This document shows, in pieces, positions 43,543-53,418 of a stretch of 59,228 nucleotides of DNA; positions within the stretch are counted from its first letter, which is position 1, and each line of letters opens with the position of its first letter. The position numbers were made by a program, and so were the translations under genes. Below the pieces are notes generated by a model. It saw only the letters and a program-made list of their open reading frames with translations. It did not search any database and had not been told where the DNA came from. The stretch is from an uncultured Bryobacteraceae bacterium. GTDB lineage: Bacteria; Acidobacteriota; Terriglobia; Bryobacterales; Bryobacteraceae. The stretch lies in NCBI GenBank assembly GCA_938003835.1, contig CALKXJ010000037.1, forward strand, positions 1-59,228, given 5' to 3'.

Positions 43543-44918
43543 AGCTCTGGGGCGGCCGCTTCGAGCAGGCGCCGTCGGAGGTCTTCGAGCGCTTCTCCGA
43601 GTCGCTCTCCTTCGACCGCCGCCTGCTCGAGGCCGACGTCCGCGGTTCGCAGGCCTGGGCGCGCGCGCTCGAGCGGGCGGGCATCCTGACGGCCGCGGAG
43701 TGCGAGCGGATTGTCACTGCCTTCGAGGAGATCCTGGCCGAGGCCGCCCGGCCGGAGTTTTTCGCCGGCGCCTCCGACGAGGACATCCATACCTTCGTCA
43801 TCCGCAAGCTGGGCGAGCGTGCCGGGAATCTCGCCGAGAAGATCCACACGGGCCGCAGCCGCAACGAACAGGTATCGACCGACATGCGGCTGTGGCTGCG
43901 CGAGCGGATCGACGAGACGCGAGCGCTGCTGGCCGACCTGATGGAAGCGCTGGTTCGCCACGGCCGGCGTTACGCCGATGCGGTCGTTCCCGGCTACACG
44001 CACCTGCGGCGCGCCCAGGCGGTGCTCTGGCCGCACTACCTGCTCGCCTACTTCGAGATGTTCGCCCGCGACACCGAACGCCTGCGTGAGGCCCGCCGCC
44101 GCACCAATCTGTTGCCGCTCGGCTCCGGCGCCCTGGCCGGCAGCGGCATCAAGATCGACCGCGAGGCCCTGGCGCGTGAGCTCGGCTTCGAGGGCCTGAC
44201 GCGGAACTCGATGGACGCGGCCGCCGATCGCGACTTCGTGCTGGATTTCCTGTACGCGGCGGTGCTGATCATGCTCCACCTGAGCCGCCTGGCCGAGGAT
44301 TGGATCCTGTATTCGAGCGACGAGTTCGGCTGGCTCGAGCTGGCCGATGCGGTCACCAGCGGCTCGAGCCTGATGCCGCAGAAAAAGAACCCGGACTCGC
44401 TCGAGCTGATTCGCGGCAAGTGCGGGCGCGTCTTCGGGAGCTTTTCGTCGCTGTTCGTGACCCTGAAGGGTCTGCCGACGACTTATAACCGCGACCTTCA
44501 GGAGGACAAGATCCCGCTGTTCGAGGCGGCCGATGAGGTTCAGGCCAGCCTCCGGATGGCGCGCGTCGTCATCGATTCGGCGGTGCTGAAGCCCGAGGTC
44601 GCTCTCCAGGCGGTCGAGCGGAGCTGGGTGGTGGCCACGGACCTTGCCGAGGCGCTGGCCCGCGCCGGCGTTTCATTTCATCGCGCCCACCAGCTCGTCG
44701 GCAAGCTGGTGCTCGAGAGTCTCCGGCGCGGGAAGGCGCCCAAGGAGTGGACCGGCGAGGAGCTGGCCGCCTTCGCGCCGGAGCTCACCGCCGAGCTTGC
44801 CGCCCTGCTCGAGCCGGCCGCGGGGCTCGCCACACGCGAGATTCCAGGCGGCACAGGGCCGGTGGCGGTGGCCGAGGCGCTCGAGGCCGCCGAGCGGCGC
44901 CTCGCCGAGCTGCGGTGA
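43539..44918 (+). CDS. argH: Argininosuccinate lyase
   Basis: A 459-residue fumarase-superfamily lyase that splits argininosuccinate into arginine and fumarate. [19 protein letters not shown] is the standard N-terminus. [13 protein letters not shown] and the signature [20 protein letters not shown] are intact. It shares bases with both neighbours (ATGA with argG, TGATG with argR), so expression is translationally coupled. Confidence 0.97.
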
Positions 44919-45352
44919 TGAACAAGAGCTTCCGCCAGGGCCAGATTCTCAATCTGATCCGCCAGAGGCGCATCCGGACGCAACAGGAGCTGGCGCGGGA
45001 ACTGGCGCGACTCGGCATCCAGGCGACCCAGGTGACCCTGTCACGCGACATCCGCGAGCTCGGCCTGGTGAAAACTTCCGAGGGCTACCGCCAGGTCGAG
45101 TCGACCGTCCGGGCCAAAGGGCCGCCATTTGCCGCCGTCGCCGCCGAGTTCCTGCTCGATGTCCGCATCGCCCGGAACCTGATCGTGCTCAAGACGTCGC
45201 CGGGCAACGCCAACACCGTCGCCGCGGCCCTGGACCGCGAGGACTGGCCCGAGGTGGTGGGCACCATCGCGGGCGATGATACGATCCTGGTGGTCGCGCC
45301 GGACGAGGAGACCGCGGCTGCTCTCCGGGACAAGCTCGCCGGCTACCTCTGA
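44918..45352 (+). CDS. argR: Arginine repressor
   Basis: A 144-residue ArgR/AhrC-type regulator. The N-terminal winged helix has TQQELARELARLGI and the recognition helix QATQVTLSRDIRELGL. The C-terminal oligomerisation and arginine-binding domain shows TSPGNANTVAAALD and GTIAGDDTILVVAPD, where the Asp-Asp pair contacts arginine in known structures. As the last gene of the operon it would repress its own synthesis through the boxes at 41331-41364. It converges on ybdD with four bases between stops. Confidence 0.95.
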   Translation: MNKSFRQGQILNLIRQRRIRTQQELARELARLGIQATQVTLSRDIRELGLVKTSEGYRQVESTVRAKGPPFAAVAAEFLLDVRIARNLIVLKTSPGNANTVAAALDREDWPEVVGTIAGDDTILVVAPDEETAAALRDKLAGYL

Positions 45353-45356
45353 CGGG

Positions 45357-45533
45357 TTAACAACACTTCGGGCGCTGGTATTTGGCGCGCAGGCGCTGCT
45401 CGGAGAAACGCCGCCACTCCTCGGGCGTATGAACGCGGCCGCGGGAGGCCAGATGGCGCTGGTAAGCCCCCTCGTCGGCCAGCTCCCGCAACAGTGCGAG
45501 AATCGTCTGTCCAAGGCTCCTAAGCTGCTTCAT
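45357..45533 (-). CDS. YbdD/YjiX (DUF466) small protein
   Basis: A 58-residue protein ending AKYQRPKCC, with the central block [21 protein letters not shown]. Both are typical of YbdD/YjiX, the small partner encoded next to CstA-type pyruvate/peptide transporters. The start (45533) overlaps the cstA stop by four bases. It is probably a cytoplasmic accessory subunit needed for uptake. Confidence 0.85.
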   Translation of the reverse strand: MKQLRSLGQTILALLRELADEGAYQRHLASRGRVHTPEEWRRFSEQRLRAKYQRPKCC

Positions 45534-47596
45534 ACCTCCTCCGGCGAGAGCTTCGAGAGCACGAACGGCGCCTCGGTGAGGCGCGCCTTCTCGGTGCCTC
45601 GCAGCAGGCCGACCCATAGGCGCACCGAGTCCAGCAGAATCGTGGTGACCAGCACCAGAAAAACCCCACAGACCACGGCATCGAGCCGGTTGTTAAAGAT
45701 CACCGCCTGCGTTTCGGCGATCTTGTGAGCCGGAATGAGGCCCGCCGCCAGCTCGGCCTCGAGCTGGGCCGCCTGGGCGAGAAAACCGAGGCGAGGAGCA
45801 TCAGAGAAGATCTTTTGCCAGCCGGCGGTGAAAGTGACCGTGACCAGCCAGGCGAGCGGCGTCGCAGTGATCCAGATGTAGCGGGCGCCGTGCATCTTGA
45901 TCAGCACCGTCGTGGCCACGCAGAGCGCCACGGCGGCCAGCAGTTGATTGGCGATGCCAAACAGCGGCCAGAGCGAGTTGATCCCGCCGAGCGGGTCGAG
46001 AACGCCCTGGATGAGGAAGTAGCCCCAGGCCAACACCACGGCGGCGCTCGTGAGTATGACCCCGGGAATCCAGCTCGTGCGCCCCAGCGGCTTCCAGACG
46101 TGCCCTAACAGGTCCTGAAGCATGAATCGCCCGACGCGCGTGCCGGCGTCCAGGATCGTCAGGATGAACAGCGCCTCGAACATGATCGCGAAGTGGTACC
46201 AGAAGCCGAGCAGCAGCTTGCTGGTGCCGCTGCGGGTGAAAATGTGCGCCATGCCGAGCGCAAACGAGGGAGCGCCGCCGGTGCGGTGGAACAGGGTCTG
46301 CTCGCCCACGTCGCTCGCCAGTTGCTCCATCTCGGCCACCGTGACCGGGAAGCCCCAGCTCGAGATCGTCGCCACGGCCTCGGCGGGAGTCTCGCCCACC
46401 ACGGCGGCGGGCGAGTTCACGGCAAAGTAGACGCCCGGCTGGAGCACGCAGGCGCCGATCAAGGCCATGAGGGCGACAAAGCTTTCGAGCAGCATCGAGC
46501 CGTAGCCCACAGGCAAGGCGTGACGCTCCTTGGCGATCATCTTCGGCGTGGTGCCCGAGGAGATCAGCGAATGGAATCCCGAGATGGCACCGCAGGCAAT
46601 GGTGATGAAGCAGAAGGGGAAGATCTTACCGGCGAAGATCGGGCCCTGGCCGTCGATGAAGCGGGTGAAGGCCGGCAGCTCCAGTTGCGGCCGCACCGCG
46701 AGGATCCCGACGCCCATCAGCAGCACGACGCCCAGCTTGACGAAGGTGCTCAGGTAGTCCCGCGGGGCGAGCAGCAGCCAGACGGGCAGCGCGCTGGCAA
46801 AGAAGCCGTAGATGATGATGGCGACGGCCAGCGCCATGCCGCTTAGCGTGAAGGCCGGCCCGAGCGTCGGGTGGGCCGCCACCCACTCGCCTGCGAAGAT
46901 GCTCGCCACCACCAGCGCGAAGCCGATCAAAGAGATCTCCAGTACCTTCCCCGGACGCCAGTAGCGCAAGTACAGCCCCATGAAGATGGCGATCGGCATG
47001 GTGGCGGCAATGGTGAACGTACCCCAAGGGCTGCCCTTCAAGGCATTGACCACCACCAGGGCCACGACGGCCAGCAGAATAATCATGATCAGCAGCACGG
47101 TCAGCAGCGCCGTCAGTCCGCCCAGGCGGCCGATCTCCTCGCGAGCCATCTTGCCGAGCGACTTGCCGTCGCGGCGCATGGAGCAGAACAGAATGACGAA
47201 ATCCTGAATGGCGCCGCCGAGCACCGCGCCGACTACGATCCAGAGGGTGCCGGGCAGATAGCCGAACTGGGCCGCGAGCGTCGGCCCGACCAGCGGCCCA
47301 GGCCCGGCGATCGCAGCGAAGTGGTGGCCGAAGAGGATCCACTTGTTGGTGGGTTCGAAGTCCAGCCCGTTGCGCAACCGCTCAGCCGGCGTGGCCCGGT
47401 CATTGTCCAAAGCCATGACCCTGGCAGCGATCCAGGCGGCGTAAAAACGATAGCCGAGAAGATAGATCGAGACGGCGGCCGTCACCAGCCAGAAGCTATT
47501 GATCGGCTCTCCGCGCTCGATGGCGATGCCGGCGAAGGCAAAGGCGCCCAGTATCGCCAGGCCAGCCCAAAAGAGCCGCCCCAGGATCTTTTTCAT
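45530..47596 (-). CDS. cstA: CstA-family transporter (carbon starvation protein)
   Basis: A 688-residue membrane protein with some 16-18 hydrophobic segments. Known members import pyruvate or peptides, often under carbon limitation. Family blocks are [53 protein letters not shown] and [19 protein letters not shown]. The start at 47596 gives MKKILGRLF; a longer frame upstream has no support. Coupled to ybdD. No sensor kinase genes of the BtsSR type lie nearby. Confidence 0.93.
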   Translation of the reverse strand: MKKILGRLFWAGLAILGAFAFAGIAIERGEPINSFWLVTAAVSIYLLGYRFYAAWIAARVMALDNDRATPAERLRNGLDFEPTNKWILFGHHFAAIAGPGPLVGPTLAAQFGYLPGTLWIVVGAVLGGAIQDFVILFCSMRRDGKSLGKMAREEIGRLGGLTALLTVLLIMIILLAVVALVVVNALKGSPWGTFTIAATMPIAIFMGLYLRYWRPGKVLEISLIGFALVVASIFAGEWVAAHPTLGPAFTLSGMALAVAIIIYGFFASALPVWLLLAPRDYLSTFVKLGVVLLMGVGILAVRPQLELPAFTRFIDGQGPIFAGKIFPFCFITIACGAISGFHSLISSGTTPKMIAKERHALPVGYGSMLLESFVALMALIGACVLQPGVYFAVNSPAAVVGETPAEAVATISSWGFPVTVAEMEQLASDVGEQTLFHRTGGAPSFALGMAHIFTRSGTSKLLLGFWYHFAIMFEALFILTILDAGTRVGRFMLQDLLGHVWKPLGRTSWIPGVILTSAAVVLAWGYFLIQGVLDPLGGINSLWPLFGIANQLLAAVALCVATTVLIKMHGARYIWITATPLAWLVTVTFTAGWQKIFSDAPRLGFLAQAAQLEAELAAGLIPAHKIAETQAVIFNNRLDAVVCGVFLVLVTTILLDSVRLWVGLLRGTEKARLTEAPFVLSKLSPEEV

Positions 47597-47709
47597 AGGT
47601 AGTGATTGTAACAGGCCACGCCGCAGGCGCCTGTCCTGACTTCTCACGGCTGAACTGGTAGGTCTTGTCCGGCCGCCTCTTCGGATAACCGCAAAACGAC
47701 GGAGACTCG

Positions 47710-48201
47710 TTACGACTCGAGCAGCTTCGCCCCTTTGCCGTCTTCCTTGCCCACGCCGAGCGAGGCGCGGGCGAAGACCGAGCAGGCTTTGGCGAGCGCC
47801 CGGATGTCGCCGCCCTCCTCGATCGCGAATTCGTGGCTGACCCAGTCCGACAGAGGAATGTTGCGAAAGTAAAGCCGCTCCTGGAGGACCATCGACTTCT
47901 GGTTGATGAACAGCGATCGGCTCTCCTTGACGTAGTGGCGCTCTTCGACGCGGATATCGGCGAGAAACTCGTCGAGGGCGCGCCGGCGCGTCTCCTCTTC
48001 GAGGGCGCGCAGCTTCTCCTCCATCACCTTGTCCTGGGAACGGATCGCCGCCTGCGCTTCAGCCAGCGCCTCGCGCTCCCTGGCGATGGCGACCTCCAGG
48101 CGGGCCTGCATCACTAGAAAGGCCAACAGCCCCGAGCCGGTAGCTGTAATCACCGGCAGCAGCAGCCACAGTACCGCCTCCATCGTCCCGTCCTGCGCCA
48201 T
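47710..48201 (-). CDS. Unrecognised membrane-anchored coiled-coil protein
   Basis: A 163-residue protein (start 48201, or 48183 giving MEAVLWLLL). Residues 8-30 form one membrane segment. Residues 35-80 are a charged coiled coil ([16 protein letters not shown] and following). The C-terminal half has [22 protein letters not shown] and [15 protein letters not shown], which look like a conserved module, but I recognise no family. It diverges from the sulfatase gene with 64 bases between starts and lies 113 bases downstream of cstA's start on the same strand. Confidence 0.65.
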   Translation of the reverse strand: MAQDGTMEAVLWLLLPVITATGSGLLAFLVMQARLEVAIAREREALAEAQAAIRSQDKVMEEKLRALEEETRRRALDEFLADIRVEERHYVKESRSLFINQKSMVLQERLYFRNIPLSDWVSHEFAIEEGGDIRALAKACSVFARASLGVGKEDGKGAKLLES

Positions 48202-48239
48202 TGATCGGAAGCGGCGCCGCAAGGCTTTAGGGACCCCGC

Positions 48240-48245
48240 TACAAT
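48240..48245 (+). promoter_or_regulatory. Candidate -10 box for the sulfatase gene
   Basis: TACAAT at 48240-48245 lies 20 bases before GTG 48266. A GCGGAG ribosome binding site (48251-48256) lies between them. No clear -35 box. Confidence 0.4.
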
Positions 48246-48265
48246 ACCCTGCGGAGACAACCACC

Positions 48266-50062
48266 GTGTCCATCCCCAGTGCCACGCCCAGGCCCACCCG
48301 GCGGCGCCTGCTGGCCGGAGCGCTCTCCGGCCCCGCTCTCGCTCTGGCCCGCTGCCGGAGATCCGCCGGGCCCCCCAACATCCTGTGGATCATCGCCGAG
48401 GACCTGAGCCCCGATCTCGGCTGCTACGGCAACCGGCTGGTCGCCACCCCAAATCTGGACCGGCTGGCCGCCGAGGGCGTCCGCTTCACCAATGCTTTTG
48501 TCACCGGGCCGGTGTGCTCGGCCTCGCGCTCGGCGATCGCCACGGGCATGTACCAGCCCTCGATCGGCGCCCACCACCACCGCAGCCACCGCGACGACGG
48601 CTACCGCCTTCCTGAACCGGTGCGCGTCTTCACTGACTACCTGCGCGAGGCCGGCTATCACACCTCGAACCTGAAGGGAGTCCCCGGCCTTGGCGGCACC
48701 GGCAAGACCGACTTCAACTTCACGGCCGAGCGGCCCTTCGACAGCGAGGACTGGAACCAGCGCCGGCCCGGACAGCCCTTCTACGCGCAGATCAACTTCC
48801 CGGAAACCCATCGCGCCTTCAAGCGCTTCCTCGAGCGGCCCGTCGATCCGGGCCAGGTCGAACTGCCGCCCTACTATCCCGACCACCCTGCGGTGCGCCT
48901 GGACTGGGCGCTCTATCTCGACGACGTCCAGCACCTGGACGTGAACGTCGGCCGCGTGCTGGCGCGCCTGGAGGCTGAAGGCCTGAGCGACGACACCGTC
49001 GTCATTTTCTTTGGGGACCACGGGCGGCCGATGCCTCGCGGCAAGCAGTTTCTCTATGAGGAGGGCCTGCGCATCCCCCTGATCGTGCGCATTCCGGAGC
49101 GCTACCGTCCCGGGGGTTACGTTCCCGGGAGCGTCAATGATCAACTGGTGAGCGCGATCGACATCACGGCGACCACGCTCCGTCTGGCAGGCATCGAGCC
49201 GCCCGCGCACTTCCATGGCCGGCCCTTCTTCGGCAGGGACGTGAAGCCGCGCGAGTGGGTGGCGGCGGCGCGCGACCGTTGCGACGAAACCGCCGATCGC
49301 ATCCGCGCCATCCGCGACCGCCGCTTCAAGTACATCCGCAACTTTTTCCCCGAGAGGCCCTACGCACAGCCGAACGTCTACAAGGATACGCAGTACCCGG
49401 CGCTGGCGGTAATGCGGCAGCTTGCGGCTCAGGGGAGGCTGAGCGGGCCGCCGGCGCTGTTTCTCGCTCCCCGCCGGCCGGAGGAGGAACTCTACGATCT
49501 CGAGGCCGACCCGCACGAGATCCGGAACCTCGCGGGCGCGCCGGAACACCGGGCGACGCTCGAGGCGATGCGTAGCCGGCTCGAGGAATGGATTCGCACG
49601 AGCCGCGACCAGGGCGAGACTCCCGAATCCGGGCCGATGGAGTGGGACAAGCACCGGACGAACGTCGAAGGCTGGTGCACCCAGACCGCTGCGCGCCTCG
49701 TGCGGGCGCCGGGGGTGCTCCGGCTGGAGGTCTCCGGCAAAGGCGGCCAAATGCTCCGAAGCTGGGTGGCCGAAGGCGGCGATTTCACGCTCGAGTTCCG
49801 GGCCCGATCCGACGGGGCCGCCCTGACGTCGCTCGCCTGGGGCCTGATCGAGCGGATGCGCGATCCGGCCTTCCGCCGCCCGATCGAGTTTGCCGCCGGA
49901 GCCTGGCGAAACTACGCCGTGCCCTTCCAAGCCGAAGGCTACCTGGCGCAGCTGCGCCTGGAGTGCGCCGAGAGGCCCGGCACCATCGAGTTCGCCTGGA
50001 TCCGGCTGGTGAGGAAGCAGGACGGGAGTACCCAGCGGCTGGCCGAGTGGCGCTTCGCCTAG
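48266..50062 (+). CDS. Sulfatase (type I, Cys-type) with Tat signal
   Basis: A 598-residue sulfatase starting at GTG 48266. Residues 10-29 (PTRRRLLAGALSGPALALA) form a Tat signal. The formylglycine site is Cys84 in VCSASRSAIATG, matching C-x-[AP]-x-R. Metal-binding blocks are WIIAEDLSPDLGCYGN near 41-55 and FFGDHGRPMPRGK, and the catalytic AHHHR region follows. The C-terminal 150 residues add a beta-rich domain. It needs a formylglycine-generating enzyme encoded elsewhere. Substrate is probably a sulfated sugar; neighbouring glycosidase genes support this. Confidence 0.88.
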   Translation: MSIPSATPRPTRRRLLAGALSGPALALARCRRSAGPPNILWIIAEDLSPDLGCYGNRLVATPNLDRLAAEGVRFTNAFVTGPVCSASRSAIATGMYQPSIGAHHHRSHRDDGYRLPEPVRVFTDYLREAGYHTSNLKGVPGLGGTGKTDFNFTAERPFDSEDWNQRRPGQPFYAQINFPETHRAFKRFLERPVDPGQVELPPYYPDHPAVRLDWALYLDDVQHLDVNVGRVLARLEAEGLSDDTVVIFFGDHGRPMPRGKQFLYEEGLRIPLIVRIPERYRPGGYVPGSVNDQLVSAIDITATTLRLAGIEPPAHFHGRPFFGRDVKPREWVAAARDRCDETADRIRAIRDRRFKYIRNFFPERPYAQPNVYKDTQYPALAVMRQLAAQGRLSGPPALFLAPRRPEEELYDLEADPHEIRNLAGAPEHRATLEAMRSRLEEWIRTSRDQGETPESGPMEWDKHRTNVEGWCTQTAARLVRAPGVLRLEVSGKGGQMLRSWVAEGGDFTLEFRARSDGAALTSLAWGLIERMRDPAFRRPIEFAAGAWRNYAVPFQAEGYLAQLRLECAERPGTIEFAWIRLVRKQDGSTQRLAEWRFA

Positions 50063-50076
50063 ACTGGAGGGGACTC

Positions 50077-50994
50077 ATGAGATGCTCGATCGCTTTGCTG
50101 GCGCTGGCAGCCGCGGCCTTGCCGGCGCAAATCAGCCAGACGACGACCCTGGAAAAGCGCGTCGAAGTGACGGCGGCCGGACCTGCTCAGGACCGCTACC
50201 TGGCCGCGATCGAAGCCGTGGATGCCCGCCTGGTGAAAGGGGCGCCGTTTTCGGCGCGGGCCATCATCGAGTCGGTGCGGCTTCTCGGTGACGGCACGCG
50301 GATCGTTCAGAGGGCCGAAGCGCGCCTGTGGCGGGACCGCAACGGCCGCAGCCGCCGGGAATTCGTACCGGCGCAGATGGGCGAGACGCCTCCCGGCGAA
50401 CCTGCGGCGGCTACGGTGGTTGTTTATGATCCGGAGGCGGGCGCGGTCTGGCTGCTCGACCCCGCTGAAAAGCTGGCTCGCAAGATCCGCGTGAGCACCG
50501 AAGGCAGCCTCGAGATGGCCGCAGGCGAGCAGCGGAGGCGCGAACTCGTCTTCCCCGCGCCTGGATTCTCGATGTGGATGGAGCGCAGACTCGGTCGAGC
50601 CACCGGGGAGGAGTTCGGCGGAGCCTTCTCGGGCGCCCGGCTGCTCCGGTTTGCCGAGGACGCCCGGGAAGAGGATCTGGGCGAGCGGTTGGTCGAGGGA
50701 CTGGCCGCCCGGGGCGCCCGTTACACACAGGTGATTCCGGCCGGCCGGATCGGCAACGACCGCCCGATCACGATCGTCCACGAGCGCTGGGTGGCGCCGG
50801 AGCTCGACCTCGTGGTGCTGGCCGAGACCAGGGATCCGCTTTCGGGCGACATTACCTACCGCCTCAGCGAAATCGAACGCGGCGATCCCCCAGCGGCTCT
50901 GTTCGAGGTCCCCGCCGACTATCAGGTTCAGGAGGCGGGGAGCATCGAGCGGCGATTCCGTTTCATCGAGGAAAGCGACAAGTCCAAACGCTGA
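50077..50994 (+). CDS. Conserved secreted protein of unknown function
   Basis: A 305-residue exported protein. ATG 50077 follows TGGAGGGG and starts a signal peptide ([18 protein letters not shown]). The central part reads as a beta-rich fold with [19 protein letters not shown]. The C-terminal part has [36 protein letters not shown] and [11 protein letters not shown]. This layout recurs in secreted proteins of Acidobacteriota, to my recollection, but I know no named function. It is 14 bases from the sulfatase gene and probably co-transcribed with it. Confidence 0.75.
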   Translation: MRCSIALLALAAAALPAQISQTTTLEKRVEVTAAGPAQDRYLAAIEAVDARLVKGAPFSARAIIESVRLLGDGTRIVQRAEARLWRDRNGRSRREFVPAQMGETPPGEPAAATVVVYDPEAGAVWLLDPAEKLARKIRVSTEGSLEMAAGEQRRRELVFPAPGFSMWMERRLGRATGEEFGGAFSGARLLRFAEDAREEDLGERLVEGLAARGARYTQVIPAGRIGNDRPITIVHERWVAPELDLVVLAETRDPLSGDITYRLSEIERGDPPAALFEVPADYQVQEAGSIERRFRFIEESDKSKR

Positions 50995-51025
50995 GCGGCG
51001 CGGGGAAGGCCCCTACAAGGAGGAG

Positions 51026-53178
51026 GTGCGGATTTGGCATCTCCTTCTCCTGTTTTGCCTCTCGACGCCCATCGCCGACGGCCGCGAGCTGAGCCGCGAG
51101 CCCTGGACGGCGCGCTGGGTCTGGGTGGCAAGCTCGGACCCGCTCGCTTACGGGGTCTACCACTTTCGCCGCAGCATTGAGTTACAGGCCGCACCGGCCT
51201 CCTTCCGCATACACGTCACCGCCGACAACCGCTACCAGCTTTTCGTAAACGGCCAACGCGTGGCCTGGGGACCGGCGCGCGGCGATCTGCCGCACTGGCG
51301 TTACGAAACGCTGGACATTGCCCGGCACCTTCGGCCGGGTAAGAGTGCGCTGGCCGCCGCGGTCTGGAACGAGGGCGAGCACCGCGTCATTGCCCAGCAC
51401 TCTTAGCGAACCGGTTTCCTTCTTCAGGGCGACGCCGAGGCCAAACAGGTTCTCGACACCGGGCCGGGCTAGGTGGGCGTCGCCAGCCGGGCCTACCGGC
51501 CCATTCCGGTCGCCGCCGAGGAGGTCCTGGGGTATGTTGCGATCGGCCCGTGCGAGCAGTTCGACGCCCGCAGCCACCTGTGGGGGTGGGAGCAACCCGA
51601 CTACGACGACTCATCCTGGCAGCCGGTGGTCATCGGCCGGCATGGCTCTCCCAGAGACTCCATCGACTCGCCCACGCCGTAGTTCCTGGTGCCGAGGCCC
51701 ATTCCCTTCATGGAGGAGCGGCCGGAGCGGTTCGAGCGCGTGCGCCGCCCCGAGGGCGTCGAACTTCCCGCCGGCTTCCCCGGCGCGCCCGTCCCGTTAG
51801 CAGTGCCGGCGCGCACCACGGTGCGACTGCTCCCCGATCATGGGCGGCTGACCACCGCCTATCCGGAGCTCGTGCTGAGCGGCGGACGGGAGGCGCGCAT
51901 CGCCATCGGCTAAGCCGAGGCGCTCTGGCTCGAGGGCCAACGCGAAAAGGGCCACCGCGGCCGTATCGAAGGCACCGAGTTCCATGGCTACCGGGACGAG
52001 ATCATCGCCGACGGAGGCCCGCGCCGCCTCGGGCGGCCCCTGTTCTGGCGCACCCGGCAGTATGTCGAGCTAACCGGCGAAACGGCCGAGGAACTGCTGC
52101 GGGTCGAGGACTTCCGCGCCACGGCCCCCGGCTATCCTTTCGGGCGCAAGGCCCGCTTCGAAGCCCCCGGCGAGGAGCTCGGCCGGATTCTCGACGTCGG
52201 CTGGCGGACGGCCCGGTTGTGCGCCACGAAACCGACATGGACCGCCCGCACTCCGAGCAACTCCAGTACGTCGGCGACACGCGGATCCAGGCGCTCGTCT
52301 CGATCTACATGTCGGGCGACGCGCGCCTGGCGCGAAGCGCCATCGAGCAGCTCGACGCCTCGCGGACCGCCGAAGGCGCCACCTTCAGCCGCGCACCCTC
52401 GTGGCTTCCGCAATACATTCCTCCCTTTTCGCTCTTCTGGATCGCCATGGTGCACGACTGCTGGCGCTACGTGGGCGACGAGGAGTTCGTGCCGCGCTGC
52501 CGCCCGGCATAAGAGCCGTACTCGACTTCTTCGACGCCCACCGCCAGCCCGGGGCCGGCCTGGCGCACGCGCCGTGGTAAAACTTTCCTGGACTGGGTGG
52601 AGGCCTGGCCGCAGGGCATCGCGCCGGCGGAGGCCGACGGCAACTCCGCGCCGCTCGATCTCCAGCTGGCGATAGCGCCCGAGCAGGCCGCGGAGCTGAA
52701 GCAGGCTCTCGGCCTGGCGGAGCTCGGCGCACGGCGGCGCGTCGGAGCGGTGCTGGAGCAACCGGATCTGGCCCGCGCGACCATCCACTTCCGTTATCAG
52801 TTGCACCGGGCTCTGGCGGAGGCGGGGCTGGGTGACCGGTAGGTTGAAATGCTCGGGCCGTGGCGCCAGATGCTCGAACAGGGGCTAACCACCTGGGCCG
52901 AGCGCGATAGTCCGGCGACGCGCTTGGACTGTCACGCCTGGGGCGCCAGCCCGAACATCGAGCTGTTCCGCATCGTCCTGGGTATCGACTCGGCCGCCCC
53001 CGGCTTCCGCCGGGTCCTCATCCGCCCGCACCTGGGCCCGCTGAGGAGGATCTCGGGCGCGGTCCCGCGTCCCAAGGGCGAGATTTCGGTGGCGCTGGAG
53101 CAAGAGGACGGCCGCTGGCCCCCGGCAGGACGTCGCTTCGCTTCTCAGGGAGCCGGTGCGGCCGCTGTGTTAGCATAA
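51026..53178 (+). pseudogene. Inactivated GH78 alpha-L-rhamnosidase-like gene
   Basis: A strong AAGGAGGAG site and GTG 51026 begin a signal peptide and an N-terminal domain with [10 protein letters not shown] and [15 protein letters not shown]. The reading is cut by in-frame TAG at 51404, 51470 and 51680 and TAA at 51911. A frameshift near 52225 follows; then come [13 protein letters not shown]-like residues ([16 protein letters not shown]), a second shift near 52500, TAA at 52578, a third shift near 52586 and TAG at 52840. The rest runs through [23 protein letters not shown] to TAA 53176-53178. Joined, this is a full-length six-hairpin glycosidase of the GH78 type. Three of the TAGs stand where family members have Trp or Tyr. 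Confidence 0.88.
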
Positions 53179-53186
53179 GGTTAGTT

Positions 53187-53393
53187 ATGGGCATTCCGAA
53201 CGTCAAGCGTATTCGCATTACCCGTCCCGACGGAGGCCGGACGGCCACGCTCATGGCGGTGGTTCCCAAGGGGACCGACATCGCCGCTTACGCCGCCGAG
53301 GCCGCCAAGCGCTTTGACTGGAAAGCCTACGAGGAGTCGCTCAAGCAGCAGTTCAAGGTGCGCGTCGGCCAGCAGAAGCAGAAGAAGCGCTGA
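53187..53393 (+). CDS. Small basic protein of unknown function
   Basis: A 68-residue protein starting MGIPNVKRIRITRPDGG, with a central VPKGTDIAAYAAEAAKRFDW and a Lys/Gln-rich tail (QKQKKR). No signal, membrane segment or known domain is seen. The net positive charge and IRITRPDGG strand pattern would suit a small nucleic-acid- or protein-binding role, but this is speculation. It starts nine bases after the rhamnosidase pseudogene and may have been co-transcribed with it. Confidence 0.6.
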   Translation: MGIPNVKRIRITRPDGGRTATLMAVVPKGTDIAAYAAEAAKRFDWKAYEESLKQQFKVRVGQQKQKKR

Positions 53394-53418
53394 GGCGCCG
53401 CACGGCCGCCGTCAGCGC
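53387..53418. terminator. Inverted repeat across two convergent stop codons
   Basis: GCGCTGA (53387-53393) and TCAGCGC (53412-53418) are perfect inverted repeats, extended by GGCG/CGCC inside with a one-base bulge. Each arm contains the stop codon of one of the converging genes (53393 on plus, 53412 on minus). Probably a bidirectional terminator without T-runs. Confidence 0.55.

Noticed and set aside
49588-50076. Upstream extension of the 50077 gene into the sulfatase gene
   Set aside because: The extension is out-of-frame reading of the sulfatase C-terminus. The ATG at 50077 has a good ribosome binding site and begins a signal peptide.
51026-53178. Stop-codon reassignment or programmed recoding in the rhamnosidase-like gene
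   Set aside because: Both TAG and TAA interrupt it and three frameshifts are also present, while all other genes here use TAG, TAA and TGA as normal stops. A pseudogene explains everything.
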